The position numbers and the translations under genes are program-made. From Anaeramoeba flamelloides (Eukaryota; Metamonada; Anaeramoebidae), in NCBI GenBank assembly GCA_027625915.1, contig JANTQA010000032.1, positions 11,160,001 to 11,224,000 of the forward strand: a stretch of DNA of 64,000 bases, written 5' to 3'. Of this stretch, positions 22,278 through 35,210 are shown piece after piece. Each line of letters opens with the position of its first letter. The first letter of the stretch is position 1. The notes below the pieces were generated by a model that was not told the DNA's origin, did not search any database, and worked only from the letters and a program-made list of their open reading frames with translations.

Positions 22278-22963
22278 AAATTTCTAAATAAAAATTAAGG
22301 AATTCAGGGAGTGGCGTAGAGTACCATCAAGTGCTGTAAAGGACCTATATTTTTTTTAAATCTTGTTTTTGAATTGAAAATCGATTGGTTTTCTAATCAA
22401 TAATAAAAATTAAAAAAAATCTAACGGTGACTTTCTTGAGGTTTTCTGTTATATTCTGTGAAGTGTTCTAGGTTTTTTTTACTTTTCAAAATAAACAGAA
22501 AATTTTAATAAATTTCCGGTTTATTTCTAAAGTAAAAAAAAACCTAACGAAAATCAATAGATTTTCGAAATCAAATCGAAAACCTCAAAAAACATAGAAC
22601 ACTCCACAAATAAAATAGAAAACTTCAAAAAAACCTAATGAAAATCAATAGATTTTCACAAATAAATAGAAAACTCAAAAAAACCTAACGAAAATCTATC
22701 GATTTTCGAAATAAACAGAAAATTCAAGAAAACATAAAGACGCTTTTCAGAATTTAAAAGAATAGAATAAAACCAAAGATTTTACTCAATTCTTTAAAAT
22801 TAAACAAAGCCTAATGTTAAGTGCCTAGGTTTTTTTTAATTTGAGAAATAAAAAGAAAATTAAATTAATTTTTGGTTTATTTCTCAAATTAAAAAAAATC
22901 TAACGACAAACAAGAACAATTAATAACTCCTCCCTTAAATAAACAATAAAAAAAAAAAAAAAA
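22278..22963 (+). mobile_element. LINE 3' end with multi-hairpin array and poly(A)
   Basis: It opens with AAATTTCTAAATAAAAATT, homologous to the last codons of the LINE at 49744-50515. Several foldback modules follow, including one at about 22469-22549 (ACTTT/AAATAAAC type) and one at about 22820-22905 (AATTTGAGAAAT type). Intervening arms are shared with an outer palindrome (GAGGTTTTCT...AGAAAACTTC). It ends CTCCTCCCTTAAATAAAC and about 15 A. The array is about 600 bp, against a single hairpin in the copy at 50386-50470. Confidence 0.7.
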
Positions 22964-23029
22964 TCAATAAAAGTTTTTATGAAAAGATATTTGTAAAACT
23001 CTTAATTATAAAGAAAAAATTATATCAAT

Positions 23030-23137
23030 AATGAGATCGGAAATCTATGATTTTACACTTAAATTTGTGAAAGGGAATTTAAGTAAAAATGCATCTAGAG
23101 TGTAATTTACACTTCTTCAATAATAATAAAAAAAAAA
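23030..23137 (+). mobile_element. LINE 3' end, second tail type
   Basis: The sequence GATCGGAAATCTATGATTTT... to GTGTAATTTACACTTCTTC and AATAATAATAAAAAA matches the terminus of the LINE at 47330-48600 (REINDFLVKI... then TGTAATTTACACTTCTTC). The short palindrome GTGTAATTTACAC precedes the A-rich tail in both. A weaker copy occurs at about 29868-29957. Confidence 0.6.
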
Positions 23138-24418
23138 AACATCGACACATCTTTAGATTTTCTAAATTTTCATTTATAATAAATTTAATGATTTTCTGTC
23201 CAAAACAACTATTTTAAAAAAAAACTCTAACAGTTATATTCAAAAATTTAAATTTACTAAATTAAATACAAGATTTTCTGAATGAATAACTTTGCCTGAA
23301 CATAAAATAGATTTCCAAAAAATTATAAAAATTGATTGAAAAAATGTTAGGGTATATTCATTTTTTGATTAAATCTGAAAAGTTTTATACAAAACAACTG
23401 TTGTTAATTGAAGTTTTCGAATATTTCCCAGATGCATGAGATGTGACTTAAGTAGTTAGCCCGAACATCAATTTTTATTAAAAGAAACAACTCTCAAAAT
23501 AGAATCATTAATTTTTCACTCTTGTATCATTCAGAAATATTAATTGATCTTGCAATAACTTCTTTTTTTCACTAAAATACTAAAATAAAATTTAAAAAGT
23601 TATAATAAAACGATATAAAATTGATTGAAAACAACCATTAATTTATCATTATGGAAAAAAAACAAGAGAGAGAGAGAGAAGAAGAAGAAGAAAAATAGAA
23701 TCCAAGGATCGATTTAAAACCTAAAACAATAATAATGAATGAATAAAGAAATAAATATTTTGAAAGGGATAACGAATAAAAAAAAAATCAAATATTAATC
23801 TAGAAACCTTTCAATTTCAATTTTATTGCTTCCTAATATCATGAATTTGTGAAATAAATTGTATAAGATATAAAGCTAAATTAAAACAACTTTTTTATTG
23901 TTCGAATCTTAATTTTATTTATTATTAAATAATTATTATTTTTATTTTCAATATTATAATATCCATTTATATTATGCTTTTGTAATAGGCTCGTGAACTT
24001 GAAGAAAGAGATACAATCATTCGATAAATTTTGAAATTTTGATATAAAAAGAATTTTTGATTCATAGTTATCTATTATTTTAATGTTTATGAAGGCACAA
24101 ACAGATTTTACTTTTTGCTTTGTAAATTAAAATAAGTAATAATATTTTTATTATTATTATTTTATTTTTTACAAAGAAAAATTCAAGAATATCTTTTTAT
24201 AACTAAAAAAAAAATAAATTCATAATTAACAAATATAAATTTTTTTTTAAAATTGTTATAAGTATAATAATTTTTCCTTTTCTTATTCTTCTTATTATTC
24301 TTTAGAATAACACTCTTTTTTGTTGATTCTGTGCTTTATAAGAAATATTTTTGAGAAATTAACTAAAGTTTCAAAATATAAATGAAACAATTAAAAAAAA
24401 CATTAAGGAAGTTATCTA

Positions 24419-24556
24419 CCCCTAATAAAAAAAATTTTTTATAACACCTTTAAAACATTTTTATAACAATATTCACTTAATTACTTCCATTTTTATCTTA
24501 AATTTTTTAGATAATACTCTAATAACATGTTATAAAATATTTTTATTAAAAAACCC
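24419..24556. mobile_element. TTATAAC MITE, short degenerate copy
   Basis: The left end CCCTAATAAAAAAAATTTTT and internal ATAACA words match 3669-3915. The right end is eroded (TTTTTATTAAAAAACCC). Confidence 0.55.
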
Positions 24557-26009
24557 TCAGATCTTTTACTTTTTGATTGTTTTTTTTTTATTTGTCAAAA
24601 AGTTATAAACTTTGAGTTTGTCTTGTGTCGGGTTTTCCACTCTTTCTAAAAAAAGAACGGAAAATCGGAACAAAAAGGTAAAAATATAAATCTAACAATC
24701 AGTTTCTCAAATCAATTTTTCAAAAAAGACTCAATAATTTCCACTACCATTACTTTCCTTGCTGGATCAACAAAACTTTTGAATTGAATATAAAAAAAAA
24801 CTCCAAAATTACAAAAACAAAAAAAAATTAACGAATTTTCTTTTCTTTCTTATTTTTTTTCTTCTTCTACTTTCCGTGAAAAGTTCGATTTATAAAAAAT
24901 ACTTTACAAAATAAATCTACGAGTTAATTTCATTTAAGGATAAATCTAACAAATGAAAATTACAAATTCCTTTCATTTTTTCCTTTTTTACTTTTTATTG
25001 TTTGATTCTATTTAACAAAAAAAGATAAAATATTTTAAACAATAAACCCACACCTTTGTTCAAAGATCAAAGTCAAAAAATATTTGTTTGAAAATTTTCC
25101 TAAACTTTCAAAAATAACAGTGTCATTTTAATCCAAAAAATAATGTATGTTTCAAACGATCAGTTTTCTTTTTCTTTTTTCTTTTTCTTTTTTTTTTCAT
25201 CTAAAAAAGCAGCACTGGTTGGTAATATAATTTTCAAAAAAAAATACTAATACTCCTAAACAAAAAAAAAATCAATTGATTATAGATGTTTTGGTGTGTT
25301 TGATTTCAAAAAAGATTACAAAGTCCAACAAATTTCTTGCATGCAAATCTATTTAAAACTTGAGTAGTACTATTTTATGGTTTTAACAACAAACACATAC
25401 TTTTAAAAAAAGTCAAATTGGTGATGCAAGGTAATTTAAAACTGGGTAAGTATATCTCATTTGGATCTTCTGGAACTGAAGTTTCACATTTCTTTTTCTA
25501 ATCTTTTTCTTCTTCTTCTTTTTTTTTATAGTCAGATCCAAGAAGAACAAAAAAATCTTTACCTTTATTAAAACAAACATAAAAACAAAAATAAAAACAA
25601 AACAAAAACACCAAAGATCTTCGAAATCTTCAGCCTAAGAAATTTAAAAGAAGACATGGTCATTTAAATGAATTTTCAAAAAGCAAATCACAGAAGTCAA
25701 AGTAAATCACAAAAATCACAGAAATCTTAATTCCCCTTAGAATGTAAAAGTGGAAGCATCAATTTAATAACAACTTTTCAAAGAACCAAAAAAATATTTA
25801 TAAATCTAAATTACATATAAAAGAAATATAACAGTAACTTTAAAAAAATTAACTGATTCTTAATTACTTTCTTTTCTTTTTTTTTTTCCCTGCAAAACAA
25901 TAAATATAAAATATCAAGAAGAATTTTCTTTTCCTATTTTTTTAATCTTCTCTAATAATTTATCTTAAGAGAATTCCCTTTTCTTCTTGTATTGTAATTT
26001 TAAAACATT

Positions 26010-26322
26010 ATTATTATTATAACCTCGGAACACTTTTATAACATGTTATATAAATTTATTTTTTCAAAAATAATAGATTTTATAACATTTTAATAACAAG
26101 TTACTAATTTTATAACAGTCTAATAACATGTTACTAATTTAATAACGCCTTTTATAACATGAAATAAATGTTATAAAAAAAAAATAAAAATTAAAAACAT
26201 GTTATAAAAGTTGTTATTAAGGTTTTGTTATCAAATTATTAAAAATTTTATAACATTTTTATCGTTAATAACACCTTTACAACACGTTTATAACATGTTA
26301 TAAAAACATTTTTTTATTAGGG
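26010..26322. mobile_element. TTATAAC MITE, longer copy
   Basis: Many ATAACATGTTAT and TTATAAC words run up to a clear right terminus TTTTTTTATTAGGG|TA at 26322-26324. The left terminus lacks CCCTAAT, so its boundary is approximate. Confidence 0.6.
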
Positions 26323-26650
26323 TACGCATTGTTACCTTTTAATCATTCCTTCCAATTACTATCAATAAGAAAAAAAAATGTTTCTGTAATTAAATATGTA
26401 AAGATTGTAATGAAAAGAAAAATGAAATCTATAAAATAACATCCTTTTAATTTGGTTCATTTTAAGTTAAGGATTGCACAGAATATGAAATAATTTATTG
26501 TAAACTTTTTTTCAGTCAAAGTGGCCCAACAATTTTTTCAAATATCAAATATTTTATATAATCGGTACTTGAAGAATAAATAAGAAATGTGTAGAATAAT
26601 ACAAAATAGAGAATAGTTAATTTCTGTCTGAAATAAATCTAATCAATCAA

Positions 26651-27869
26651 TAGAGGTTTTGATGATAACATATATTATCATGATATTAACAACAAAATCG
26701 CAATAATATTAAAAATCGTGATTCGTCCAACTTTATCGCGATATTCAACATTATCGCGATATTCATATTATCGCAAAAAAATGAAAAATTATTTTTTTGC
26801 GATTACCTTAAAAAAATCTCTAGACTTTTACAACACTTTCCCCTTTCATAAATGTTTGAAAGTGTTTGTAAGGGTTGTGTACTGTCTTGAAGTGTTTGAA
26901 AGTTTTGAAAGACAGAAAAGTTTTTGTAAAGGCCATGAGTTTGGTTTGTTCTGGAAAAAAATGATATTTTCTTTTCATTTTTTCTTTTAACAAAATATCA
27001 AATCTCAAACAAATTTTATGATCAAACTAATAATTACCCATTCCAACAATATAATTGAATATAAGATAGATGTCTTTTCTTACAATGGAGTTGTTACTTT
27101 CACAACTTTAAATAGCAAAAAAGAATTAAGAATAATTTTCCTTCTTATTGGTGATCGATCAAACAAAAACCTCTAAGCTCTAATTGTGTTTTCTTTCCAA
27201 TACAAAGATGTTCAAAGAAGAAAAAGAACAAGAAAACAATTTCTATACAAAATCTTAATAATTGGTGATCATCTGACAAGGATGTTGTGAAAGCTTTTGA
27301 AAAGTTTACCGATTACCTTTTAGCTTTCTGAGAATATTGAAAATCTTTTAACCCAAGTAAAAACATTTTTTATAGAACGGACAAAGGGCTGGTTGTTTTA
27401 GAAGGTATTTTATTCAACTCAATTTACAACACCACGATTAACTGAAAAAATATTTATTTCTATTTATTTCTTATTGTTGTTGATGTTAAAGGATCGATAG
27501 GTTTGTCAACCAAACAAAATGAAAACACAATAAAACTCTTTGATCTGATCCTTGATTGGATCAGGTATCTTTTTTGTTTTTTTTTCAAAGAATGACTTTT
27601 TTTCACCTCAGCTATTTTTTGATCAAAAAAAATTTTTTTGTTTAAATATTTCTGAATTAACCCAAAAACCCATAAACTATTTTATGGCGATTACTTTTTA
27701 ATCGCAATATTTTGGAATTTATCGCCATTTTATAGAATTATCGTGATATGTTATATTATCGCGATAATATTGAATATCGAGATTTTCTGATATTATCGCG
27801 ATTTGATAGAAATTATTGTGATTTTTGTAACTTTATCGTGAATTAATCATGTTATCATCAAAACCTCTA
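26651..27869. mobile_element. TATCGCGATA-rich DNA element, 21-bp perfect inverted ends
   Basis: Ends are perfect 21-bp inverted repeats beginning TAGAGGTTTTGATGATAAC (26651-26671 and 27849-27869). Both subterminal zones carry repeated TTATCGCGATATT-like words (about 26725-26775 and 27680-27835), as expected for transposase-binding arrays. About 900 bp of interior has only short frames without family similarity, so the copy looks non-autonomous. TA may be the duplicated target, but boundaries of 1-2 bases are uncertain. Confidence 0.75.
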
Positions 27870-28499
27870 ATATATTTTCTTAAAAATTGAAAAAACTAAA
27901 AATATTTGGTTCGTCCATTAAAAAAAACAGAAATGATCTTTCTGATCTTCAAATGAAGATCCAAATAAATTTTTAATAGAAATCGAGATGATTTTTCAAC
28001 AACAATTCTCTCTGTTCCAATATTATTGAAATAACATGTTTTACACATTAGCTATAGATCTTCTTATAAAAAAAGAATTGTAAAACAATTAGTAAAGTGT
28101 CAAAAAAAAAAATCAAAAAAAAGCAAAATGTGAAAAAATTATTTCAATTTTGAAATTATAAAAATAATTTTTTCTTCTAATATTCATTCAAACACTTTAA
28201 AAAAATCGGATTCTCCATTTAAAACTCGTACCCTTTGACTGGAAAATCATTTAGTTTGAAATTTGATGTTGTACATTTGGATATTATATCTAAAAGTTAA
28301 AAATATCTTATTCTCAATTTGCCAAAAAAAAATCAAAAAATCGCTAAAATATTATTTATCGATATTTATGATGATTTTTAGAGTCTTTTAAAGCTATATA
28401 GTACGAATAATATTTATTAAGAAATAAAGAATATATTATTTTTAACAAATATGAAGAGATATTAATACCATAAGGAAGAAGATAATTTCCCCATTTAGG

Positions 28500-30180
28500 T
28501 TACGTTTAAATACTGAGAACCTTGAGAAAAAAATATTTTTCGAGTGCCGAGGAATATTGAAATTTTTGGAACCAAAATGTCATTAACTGCTCTATTAATA
28601 ATAAGGAGAAAAGTAAACCAGAGCTGAATCTTTAATTTTTCGATTTTTTTGCTTAAATTTTTGATTTTATTAAATTATTTTTTTGGGTCTAGAAATGTGT
28701 TCTGATGAACACTTGAAATTAATCCTAGAATAAAATAATAAAAAAACAATCTAGATAGGGAGTTTATTTGAAATAAATATTTTCCCTTAGAAGACCAAAC
28801 ACAAAAGATCACCCTTCCAGATAAATTTTTTGAAATCAAGAATGAAAAAAAAAAAAAAAAATCAATTCAAGTATAATTTGGTATATTTTTCTTTTTTATC
28901 TTCTTCCATTGGTATGAATAAAAACAAATAATGCTATCTTGAATTTCTTGACATATTACTATCTATTATTATTTTACTTAACCATGTTGTTTTTAATAAT
29001 TATCTTTAAAAATTCTTTTTTCAAATATTGTTTCAAACTAATCAAAAACTAAGAATATTCTATTTCAAAGATTAAGGTAAAGAGATTGAATTTTCGAAAC
29101 CAAAAAACAAACTAAAAAAAATTTAACCAGTGAAAAAGTAAATATATAAAAAAACATTAAAATATGACTCAAAATTATTTTTGTTTTAACAATTTGGTAG
29201 AAAATTAATTGTTAGAAATTCGAATAAATTAATTCAATAAATCAATATTTCAGAAGAGGTATTAAAAAATAACCTTTTTTTTTTTTACCAAAACAAGTAT
29301 AATGTATTGAAATGTAAAATAGAGATTAAAAGCTATTTTGATAAGTCTTTAGAAATAAAAAGAAAGTTTTATTTTTTTCCTTTTTTTGCTTGGTCGAATC
29401 TTCTTAATATTGGGAAGACGAGTTAGAACAGGAAAAGATCACGTAATTACTTGTTAATACTTTGACACTGAAACACCAAAGTATGAGTAACCAGAAAATA
29501 AAAACGAAAAATCAAAGGTTAAAAATGTCTAAAAGGATCAAGGTTTAAAGCAAATCAGATCAAAAAAAAAAAAAAAGAAATTACAATAAGTAAATAACAA
29601 TCCCCAAGTTAACATTTATGATCAATTATCAAAGTATTATATCAACCCAAATATATGGCTATCATTTTGGTAGTCCTTAATTGAAGATATCATCGTTTTT
29701 TTTTGTTTTTTTTTTGATTTTTTGCCAATTTCTACTTATAAACCTCTTTTAAAATTTCAGTTTTTTTTTCTTTTTTGCTTCAATTTTTTTCTTGCCAATT
29801 TCTTTTTTTTGCTTTTTAAAAACATAAAAAAAGTTTTGGTGTGTCTTTACCTTGAACAATTGATAAATCTATGATTTTAGACTTTCAATTTCCTTTGAGG
29901 AAATTTAGGTAAAAGGCGATTTAGAGTGTAATTTGCACTTTGTCCATCAATAATGGTAAACAAGTTTTTTTGCAAAAAAAATTCAAATATTCCCGTTTAT
30001 TTCCAAGAATTATAAATAAAATCAAGTAAAAAGAACGAAATTGAACCAAATTTTTCAAATAAGATCAATTAATAAACGATTTTTAGTTATTTTTTCTTGA
30101 TCATTTTTTTATTATTTTGATTACTATATTATTAATTGGTATGTAATCTATTATACTAGGATACCTGACACTCTAATATT
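28500..30180 (+). repeat. Dispersed block R1, copy 1
   Basis: Shared with 41180-42310 (+) and 35690-36765 (-). Common strings are GGGATATTGAAATTTT-like starts, GAAATGTGTT.TGA, AGACCAAACACAAAAGATCA and, at the far end, TTATACTAGGATA. Copy 1 is longer and also contains a LINE type-2 tail remnant near 29868-29957. It ends at TAGTTGGTTAAAGAAATG, the unoccupied equivalent of the site holding a CTGTTGAGAG element at 42320. Confidence 0.6.
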
Positions 30181-30693
30181 TAATCAAATATTAATGTAGT
30201 TGGTTAAAGAAATGTTTTAAATATCTCAGTTTCGTATCAATAGAGACAGTCAAAATTGGTAAAAATGTGTCTACACCCTTAAAATGAAAATTTCATTTCC
30301 CCCTTAAAGGTTGAATCTTTTTTTAAATTTCTATCTTGTTCTCTTAAATGGACTACATTCTCAAAATGATAAATTTGAATTAAGTAAAAATTGAAATTTG
30401 CTAAAGTTGCTTCAACTTATTTCTGAAAATGAAATTGTTTTTTTGACCAAATATGTTGTACACCACATGTTGAAGGTGTCTTTTGAATTCCTTATTTGAC
30501 AAATTTCTAAAATAGTTTTCAATTTCACCAAAAATGATATACAGTCATTTTTAAAAAGTGAAAACTTATTTTTAATTAAAAGAGAGAAAATTAAAACTTT
30601 GTAACAGTTGTATTTTTAAAAAGTGAAGACTTTTTCAGAATTAAAACTTTTTTAAAGTTTTGCGTTTTAAAAAAGTGTGGACTTTTTGAATTA

Positions 30694-31151
30694 CTGTAGA
30701 GAGAAAAATGTTGGACACAGAAAAATGGTTGGAAAGCATTTTTAATTGGGAACATTATTGAAAATGATTTTTAATTTCAATCATTTGTGAAATAACTAAA
30801 GAAAATAACAATAATCTACTTATTAGAATAACGATTAATGTAATTCTACTTTTTCAAAACCTTATCTCTTATAATCTAAATCAAGTTTAAAAATTACCTT
30901 TTTCTGAATTAATAGTAAACTTTACTACAACTTGGATTTTTGTTAAAATAGCATGATCTACTTGAGTTATCAACCATTCAAATTCGTATTCTACACAAAC
31001 CACAGATTAATGAACTTTTAACACCTTTAAACCTGGATTTATATAAAATTCACCTAGTTATCAATAGGATTTGATTTTCAATTTCAGTAATGTTCCCAAT
31101 TAAAAATGGTGTCCAACCATTTTTCTGTGTCCAACATTTTTCTCTCAACAG
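30694..31151 (+). mobile_element. 458-bp CTGTTGAGAG element, copy 1
   Basis: Inverted termini of about 75 bp start CTGT(T/A)GAGAGAAAAATG. The flanks read gaaTTA|...|TTAaaac, while the inverted partner block at about 45440 reads gaaTTAaaac without the element, giving an empty site and a 3-bp TTA duplication. Copies at 35211-35668 (inverted) and 42320-42977 have the same 458-bp core length. It has no coding capacity. Confidence 0.85.
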
Positions 31152-32384
31152 TTAAAACTTTTTTCCTCCTCACTTTTGAGTTTTAATAAAGTGTGGAATA
31201 AAATGATTTTCAAGACATCTTCTCCCAAGACCAATTACAAACAACACTTTCCAAAGTTTCTCGAAACACCATTTAAAAAGTTTTTCAGTCAAAAAAATTT
31301 CCATTAGATCTTGAGTTTCTTGGAAACTTAAAACTCAAACAATAACCAACAATTGAACCTCAAAGGATTCCCTAACGAAAAAAAAATAATGAAATAAAAA
31401 AATGTTTTTAACTGATCTTCAATTCCCCATTTCTAACTAAAATAAATTTGAGTCAAATAACTCATCTTACTAATACTTGTTTCAACCAATAACAACTTTT
31501 TTGATACTAAATAAATTTTTTTTTTCGCGTCAGACTTTTTGAAAACTTTTCTCCCCAAACAATACTTTGTGGATCTTCAATTTCTGAACTGAAAAGAAAT
31601 TTTGTCTTGAGGTACAACCATTTTGAACAATTCCAATGCCAATTTCAAAACGAAATTCCTCCTCTGAAAAAAAAACTTCAAATAAACACTGCCAGAGTAT
31701 TTCCCCATATTCCTCAAAACAAGAAGTTTATTGAGTTACCCAATTGACTATTTAAAAGACACCCTGGTATTCTTAGACATTCGACTGGAAACACAAACTG
31801 CTGGTTTCAAATCAAATCTCTTCCTCTCAAAATTATTTTTAGAAATAAGAGTACCAATTAAAAAAACCTTTCCCGAAAAACGATTAATAACTTCCAACCA
31901 ATTTTCGCCTTTGCCAAACCAAACCAATTCAATTAATATTTATTTGTTTAATAAAAATTCAAAATAAACAAATATTTTGAGATCAGCTTTGTTAATTTGA
32001 AAAAATCAAAAAAAAGAATGAAAATTTTGAAACAATATTAAAAATTGAAACCAAAACTGGCTTTAATAAAATAATTATTTTGAGGATTTTTTTTTCTTAT
32101 TTGGCCTACTACATTACTAACTATAACAAACCAAAATAGTAAAAACTGTTCCCTCCTACCTTTTTTTCAAAAATATTTTTATAAAAAATATAAGATAAAT
32201 TTCAAAATTTAGTTTTCTTTTTGAAAAGTTAATTTTAAAATAAAAGGAAAAAAATTTTTGTTTTGCTTTCTTAGAAAATTTATCAAATAATTCTGATATA
32301 TATTATTTAAGCGCCCAATTTTAAAAGGTAAATTCATAAGTTAAAAATTTGTTTTCAGAAATCAAAAAATGAAATGTCATTTGA

Positions 32385-32772
32385 TAAAATATTTTTATTG
32401 GAAAGCTGAATGAAAATTTTGTTACATTTCTTTTTCAACAAATAGATTTACTTGTTATCACTGTTTTTATTTTAGAAATTACAATCAGTTCGACTTTTAA
32501 GGCATTAAATATCAACGAAATTTGAGGCAAAATATAATATCAAATTAAGGCACAAAATTCAGATTCTTGTAAAAATAAATTGTAAAAAAAATTATAAATT
32601 TTGTGCTTTAATTTGAGATTGTTTCAGACCGTAAATTTCGTTGAAGGTTTGCGTCTTGAAAGTTGAACTGACTGTAATTTCTAAAATAAATAAAGCGATT
32701 TTAAGTAAATGTATTTGTTGAAAAAGAAATGGAACAAAATTTCATTCGGCTTTCCAAAAAAATATTTAATCA
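32385..32772. mobile_element. Foldback element with mariner MITE at its centre
   Basis: Arms GGAAAGCTGAATGAAAATTT (about 32400) and the inverted AAATTTCATTCGGCTTTCC (about 32738) flank a TA-bounded mariner-like MITE (32482-32674). The inverted partner block near 44215 passes from GAAATG straight to the CACAGG boundary, so the whole foldback is an insertion. The same arm string also appears alone at about 14039. Confidence 0.65.
32482..32674. mobile_element. Mariner-like MITE, degenerate copy
   Basis: Ends CAATCAGTTCGACTTTTAAG and CTTGAAAGTTGAACTGACTG are flanked by TA. It is homologous to 37442-37636 and 42716-42913 but more diverged. Confidence 0.7.
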
Positions 32773-33479
32773 AGTCACAGGTCCGACATTTTTTAAGAAT
32801 TTTAATTTTTTTTGATATTTTTTGATATTTTTTGACAAATTATGTCATCAAAAAAAATTTTTCAAAAAAAATCAATCAAAAAAAATCAAAAATTGTCAAA
32901 AAAAAATTCAAAAGATATCAAATTAAAACTTGTCATAAATTGAGAGTAAAATTCGACACAAATTGTCAAAAAAAATCAAAATTTAAAATCAAAGATTTTC
33001 AAACTTTGTCAGAACATAAATAATCATAATTTATCATATGTTGACAAAAAAAATCTTGTATAATCAAAAAATATCAAAATAAAAAAATCAAAAGAAATCA
33101 AATCAAAATGTACCAAAAATTATCAAAAAAACTCCTCAAAAAATGACAAAAAGATTACAAGAATTACTTCAAACTCGGAAAAAATCTAATTTTTTGATTC
33201 AAAGTACATTTCATTACAATTTTTTAATTTATGTAATAATAAAACTTGAGAATAAAACCAACAAACTATTAAATAAAAAATTCTCCCGAAATACTTTTTT
33301 TAAAAAATTGAAGATTCAACTAATAACCATCAAAAATACAAATTAATTTATTAATTTTTAATCAATAATTAATACCCCAATCTGAACTATTTCAGTTAAG
33401 TTAAAATATAGCAAGGATTAAAAGTATAATACGGCTTTATAATTATTTCTCAATTTTTTTAAAGATATTCAAACTTATA

Positions 33480-34210
33480 AATTCAATTCATATTAATAAT
33501 TCTATTAAATAATAATAAAAAAAAAAAAAAGAATAGATATTATCAAAGAACTGATTTTGAATGATAATAGTTCCTTGTTTATACTCTTGATATTTGAAAA
33601 AAAAACTATTACCTAATCTTTTTAAATTTACTTGAAATTTCATAAAAATTTATGAAGAAAATTAAGTATTAATTTTTTAACATCTTCAATGATTCAATAT
33701 TTGATTTATTTTTATTGTATTTTTAAAATAAGATTCAACGTTTCCGTTGTTTATTTATAAATACTCTCTGAAATTACTAAAAGTAAGATTTCAACAAAAT
33801 AAAAATTTTTTTTCATTTTTTCTTTTCTAATTTGATCGAAAAACACAAACAAAAAAGGATCAGATCTTTTACTTAAAATTTAATTGCAAAAAATGTTTTA
33901 TTTTAAAAATGATAACTCTTTTTTCTAAAGTTGATAAATTAGATTGCTTATCAAGTTTAAGCTTATCTTTTTGTATATAATTACTCTATTAACTTTGGGA
34001 CTTAAATAAATAAGAGTTGCTAGTCACTTAAAGCAGTTGGTAAATTTATCTTTTTGAAAAATAATTGTCAAATTGGTTTTAATTGTAAAATAGAAGTAGA
34101 TTTTTCATTTTTACATACTGTCTTTTTTGGTTCATTTTCAATATAAAAACTAAGTCTAAAAATTAGATTGATTACTGGAACCAAAATAAAATTCAAAACA
34201 TGATATAAAA
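33480..34210 (-). repeat. Dispersed block R3, inverted to 39780-40520
   Basis: Shared features on opposite strands include AGTTCCTTGTTTATA, GATCAGATCTTTTA and GATTGATTACTGGAACC. There is no coding capacity. A part of the block (about 39720-39900) also resembles 16560-16740. Confidence 0.6.
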
Positions 34211-35210
34211 ATAAAAAACAAGTATGACCTAAAATTCAGAGATTTTCCTTGTAAAGGTATGTAAATTTGAATTTTTTTGGGATTTTTTGATCACATGTTT
34301 TTTCCATTCTGGTGAAATTGGCATTATGATTTTGAAAATATGTTTTAATCAAGTTTTAGGAATTTCAGTTAGAGAGAATCTTCTTTGATCAGTGAAAAAT
34401 GAGTAAAATAATAATAAAGATTTTAAAATTTTTGTTTCTTTACTACTCTTTTGCAATTCAAACCTAGATGACAATTTTTTTAATGGACAATTTTTTCAAG
34501 AAAAGCAAGTTTAACTTTAGAGTAATTGTAAGTTATCTCTTTTTTACAATTTCAAGATTCAACCAAATTTTTTGGAATTTGTTTTCCAATTAACTTGAAG
34601 ATTTTTTTTTTAGTTAAACTCATTCCCTCAAGATCAAACTCTTTTTTAATTTTGTTAAATTTTTCAAATTAAAAAGACTGTTGACAGCCATAAACTTAGA
34701 AATTGTTATTTTAGAAAACCAAAAGCCAAAATGTATTTTTTTCTTGCAAGTTTTTGAAGTTTATATTTCAAAAATTTTTACTTTTAAATCTGAAATAATT
34801 CCCAAAAAAAACAAAGTGAGAACCAATGAAAACAATTAAGTTACTATTTTTAACCTATTTTTTGTAAGGTTAAAATTTATCAAATCATTTTTTTCCCTTT
34901 TCTTCTTTTCTCTTTACTTTTTTAACACTATTTTCCAAACCTCAAATAACAATTCCAACCAAACTCAACAAATGCTCCACTTCCCCGATCAACTTCATTT
35001 GACGAAAAAACCCAAATGTAATTCTCAAAATCACTTCTTTTCTTTTCTTTTTATTTGTTACAAATTAAGTTACTTTTTTTTCTTTAGAGGGGTAAGTACA
35101 TTTTACAAATTTATCGTGCAACAGTTTATGCAAAACTGAATAATTAAAACAATTTCTTTCCCCATTACATTTTTATTTTAAGAAATATGAGACTTGAATA
35201 TTTCCTATTA

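Larger units (their letters stand above)
20219..26650. other. Gene-free repeat region
   Basis: It holds a flank duplicate of the TTAA element locus (about 20640-20775, sharing ATGACAACAAATTCCATTTAATAAA-like sequence with about 13455), a TA-microsatellite-bounded element (21378-22014) and a LINE 3' end with a foldback array (22278-22963). It also holds a second LINE 3' end (about 23030-23137) and two TTATAAC MITEs. A GAGAGA/GAAGAA run lies at about 23663-23692. Near 23990 a short exon-like string (ARELEERDTIIR) follows an acceptor-like TTTTGTAATAG, but nothing supports a gene. Confidence 0.5.
30600..33350 (+). repeat. Dispersed block R2, inverted copy at 43800-45520
   Basis: It matches the reverse complement of 43800-45520, for example AAATAACTCATCTTACTAAT at about 31455 against about 45105. 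This copy carries two insertions absent from the partner: a CTGTTGAGAG element (30694-31151) and a foldback with a mariner MITE at its centre (about 32385-32772). Past CACAGGTCCGACA (about 32776) both copies become a long run of TGTCAAAAA/ATCAAAAAA words. Confidence 0.7.
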
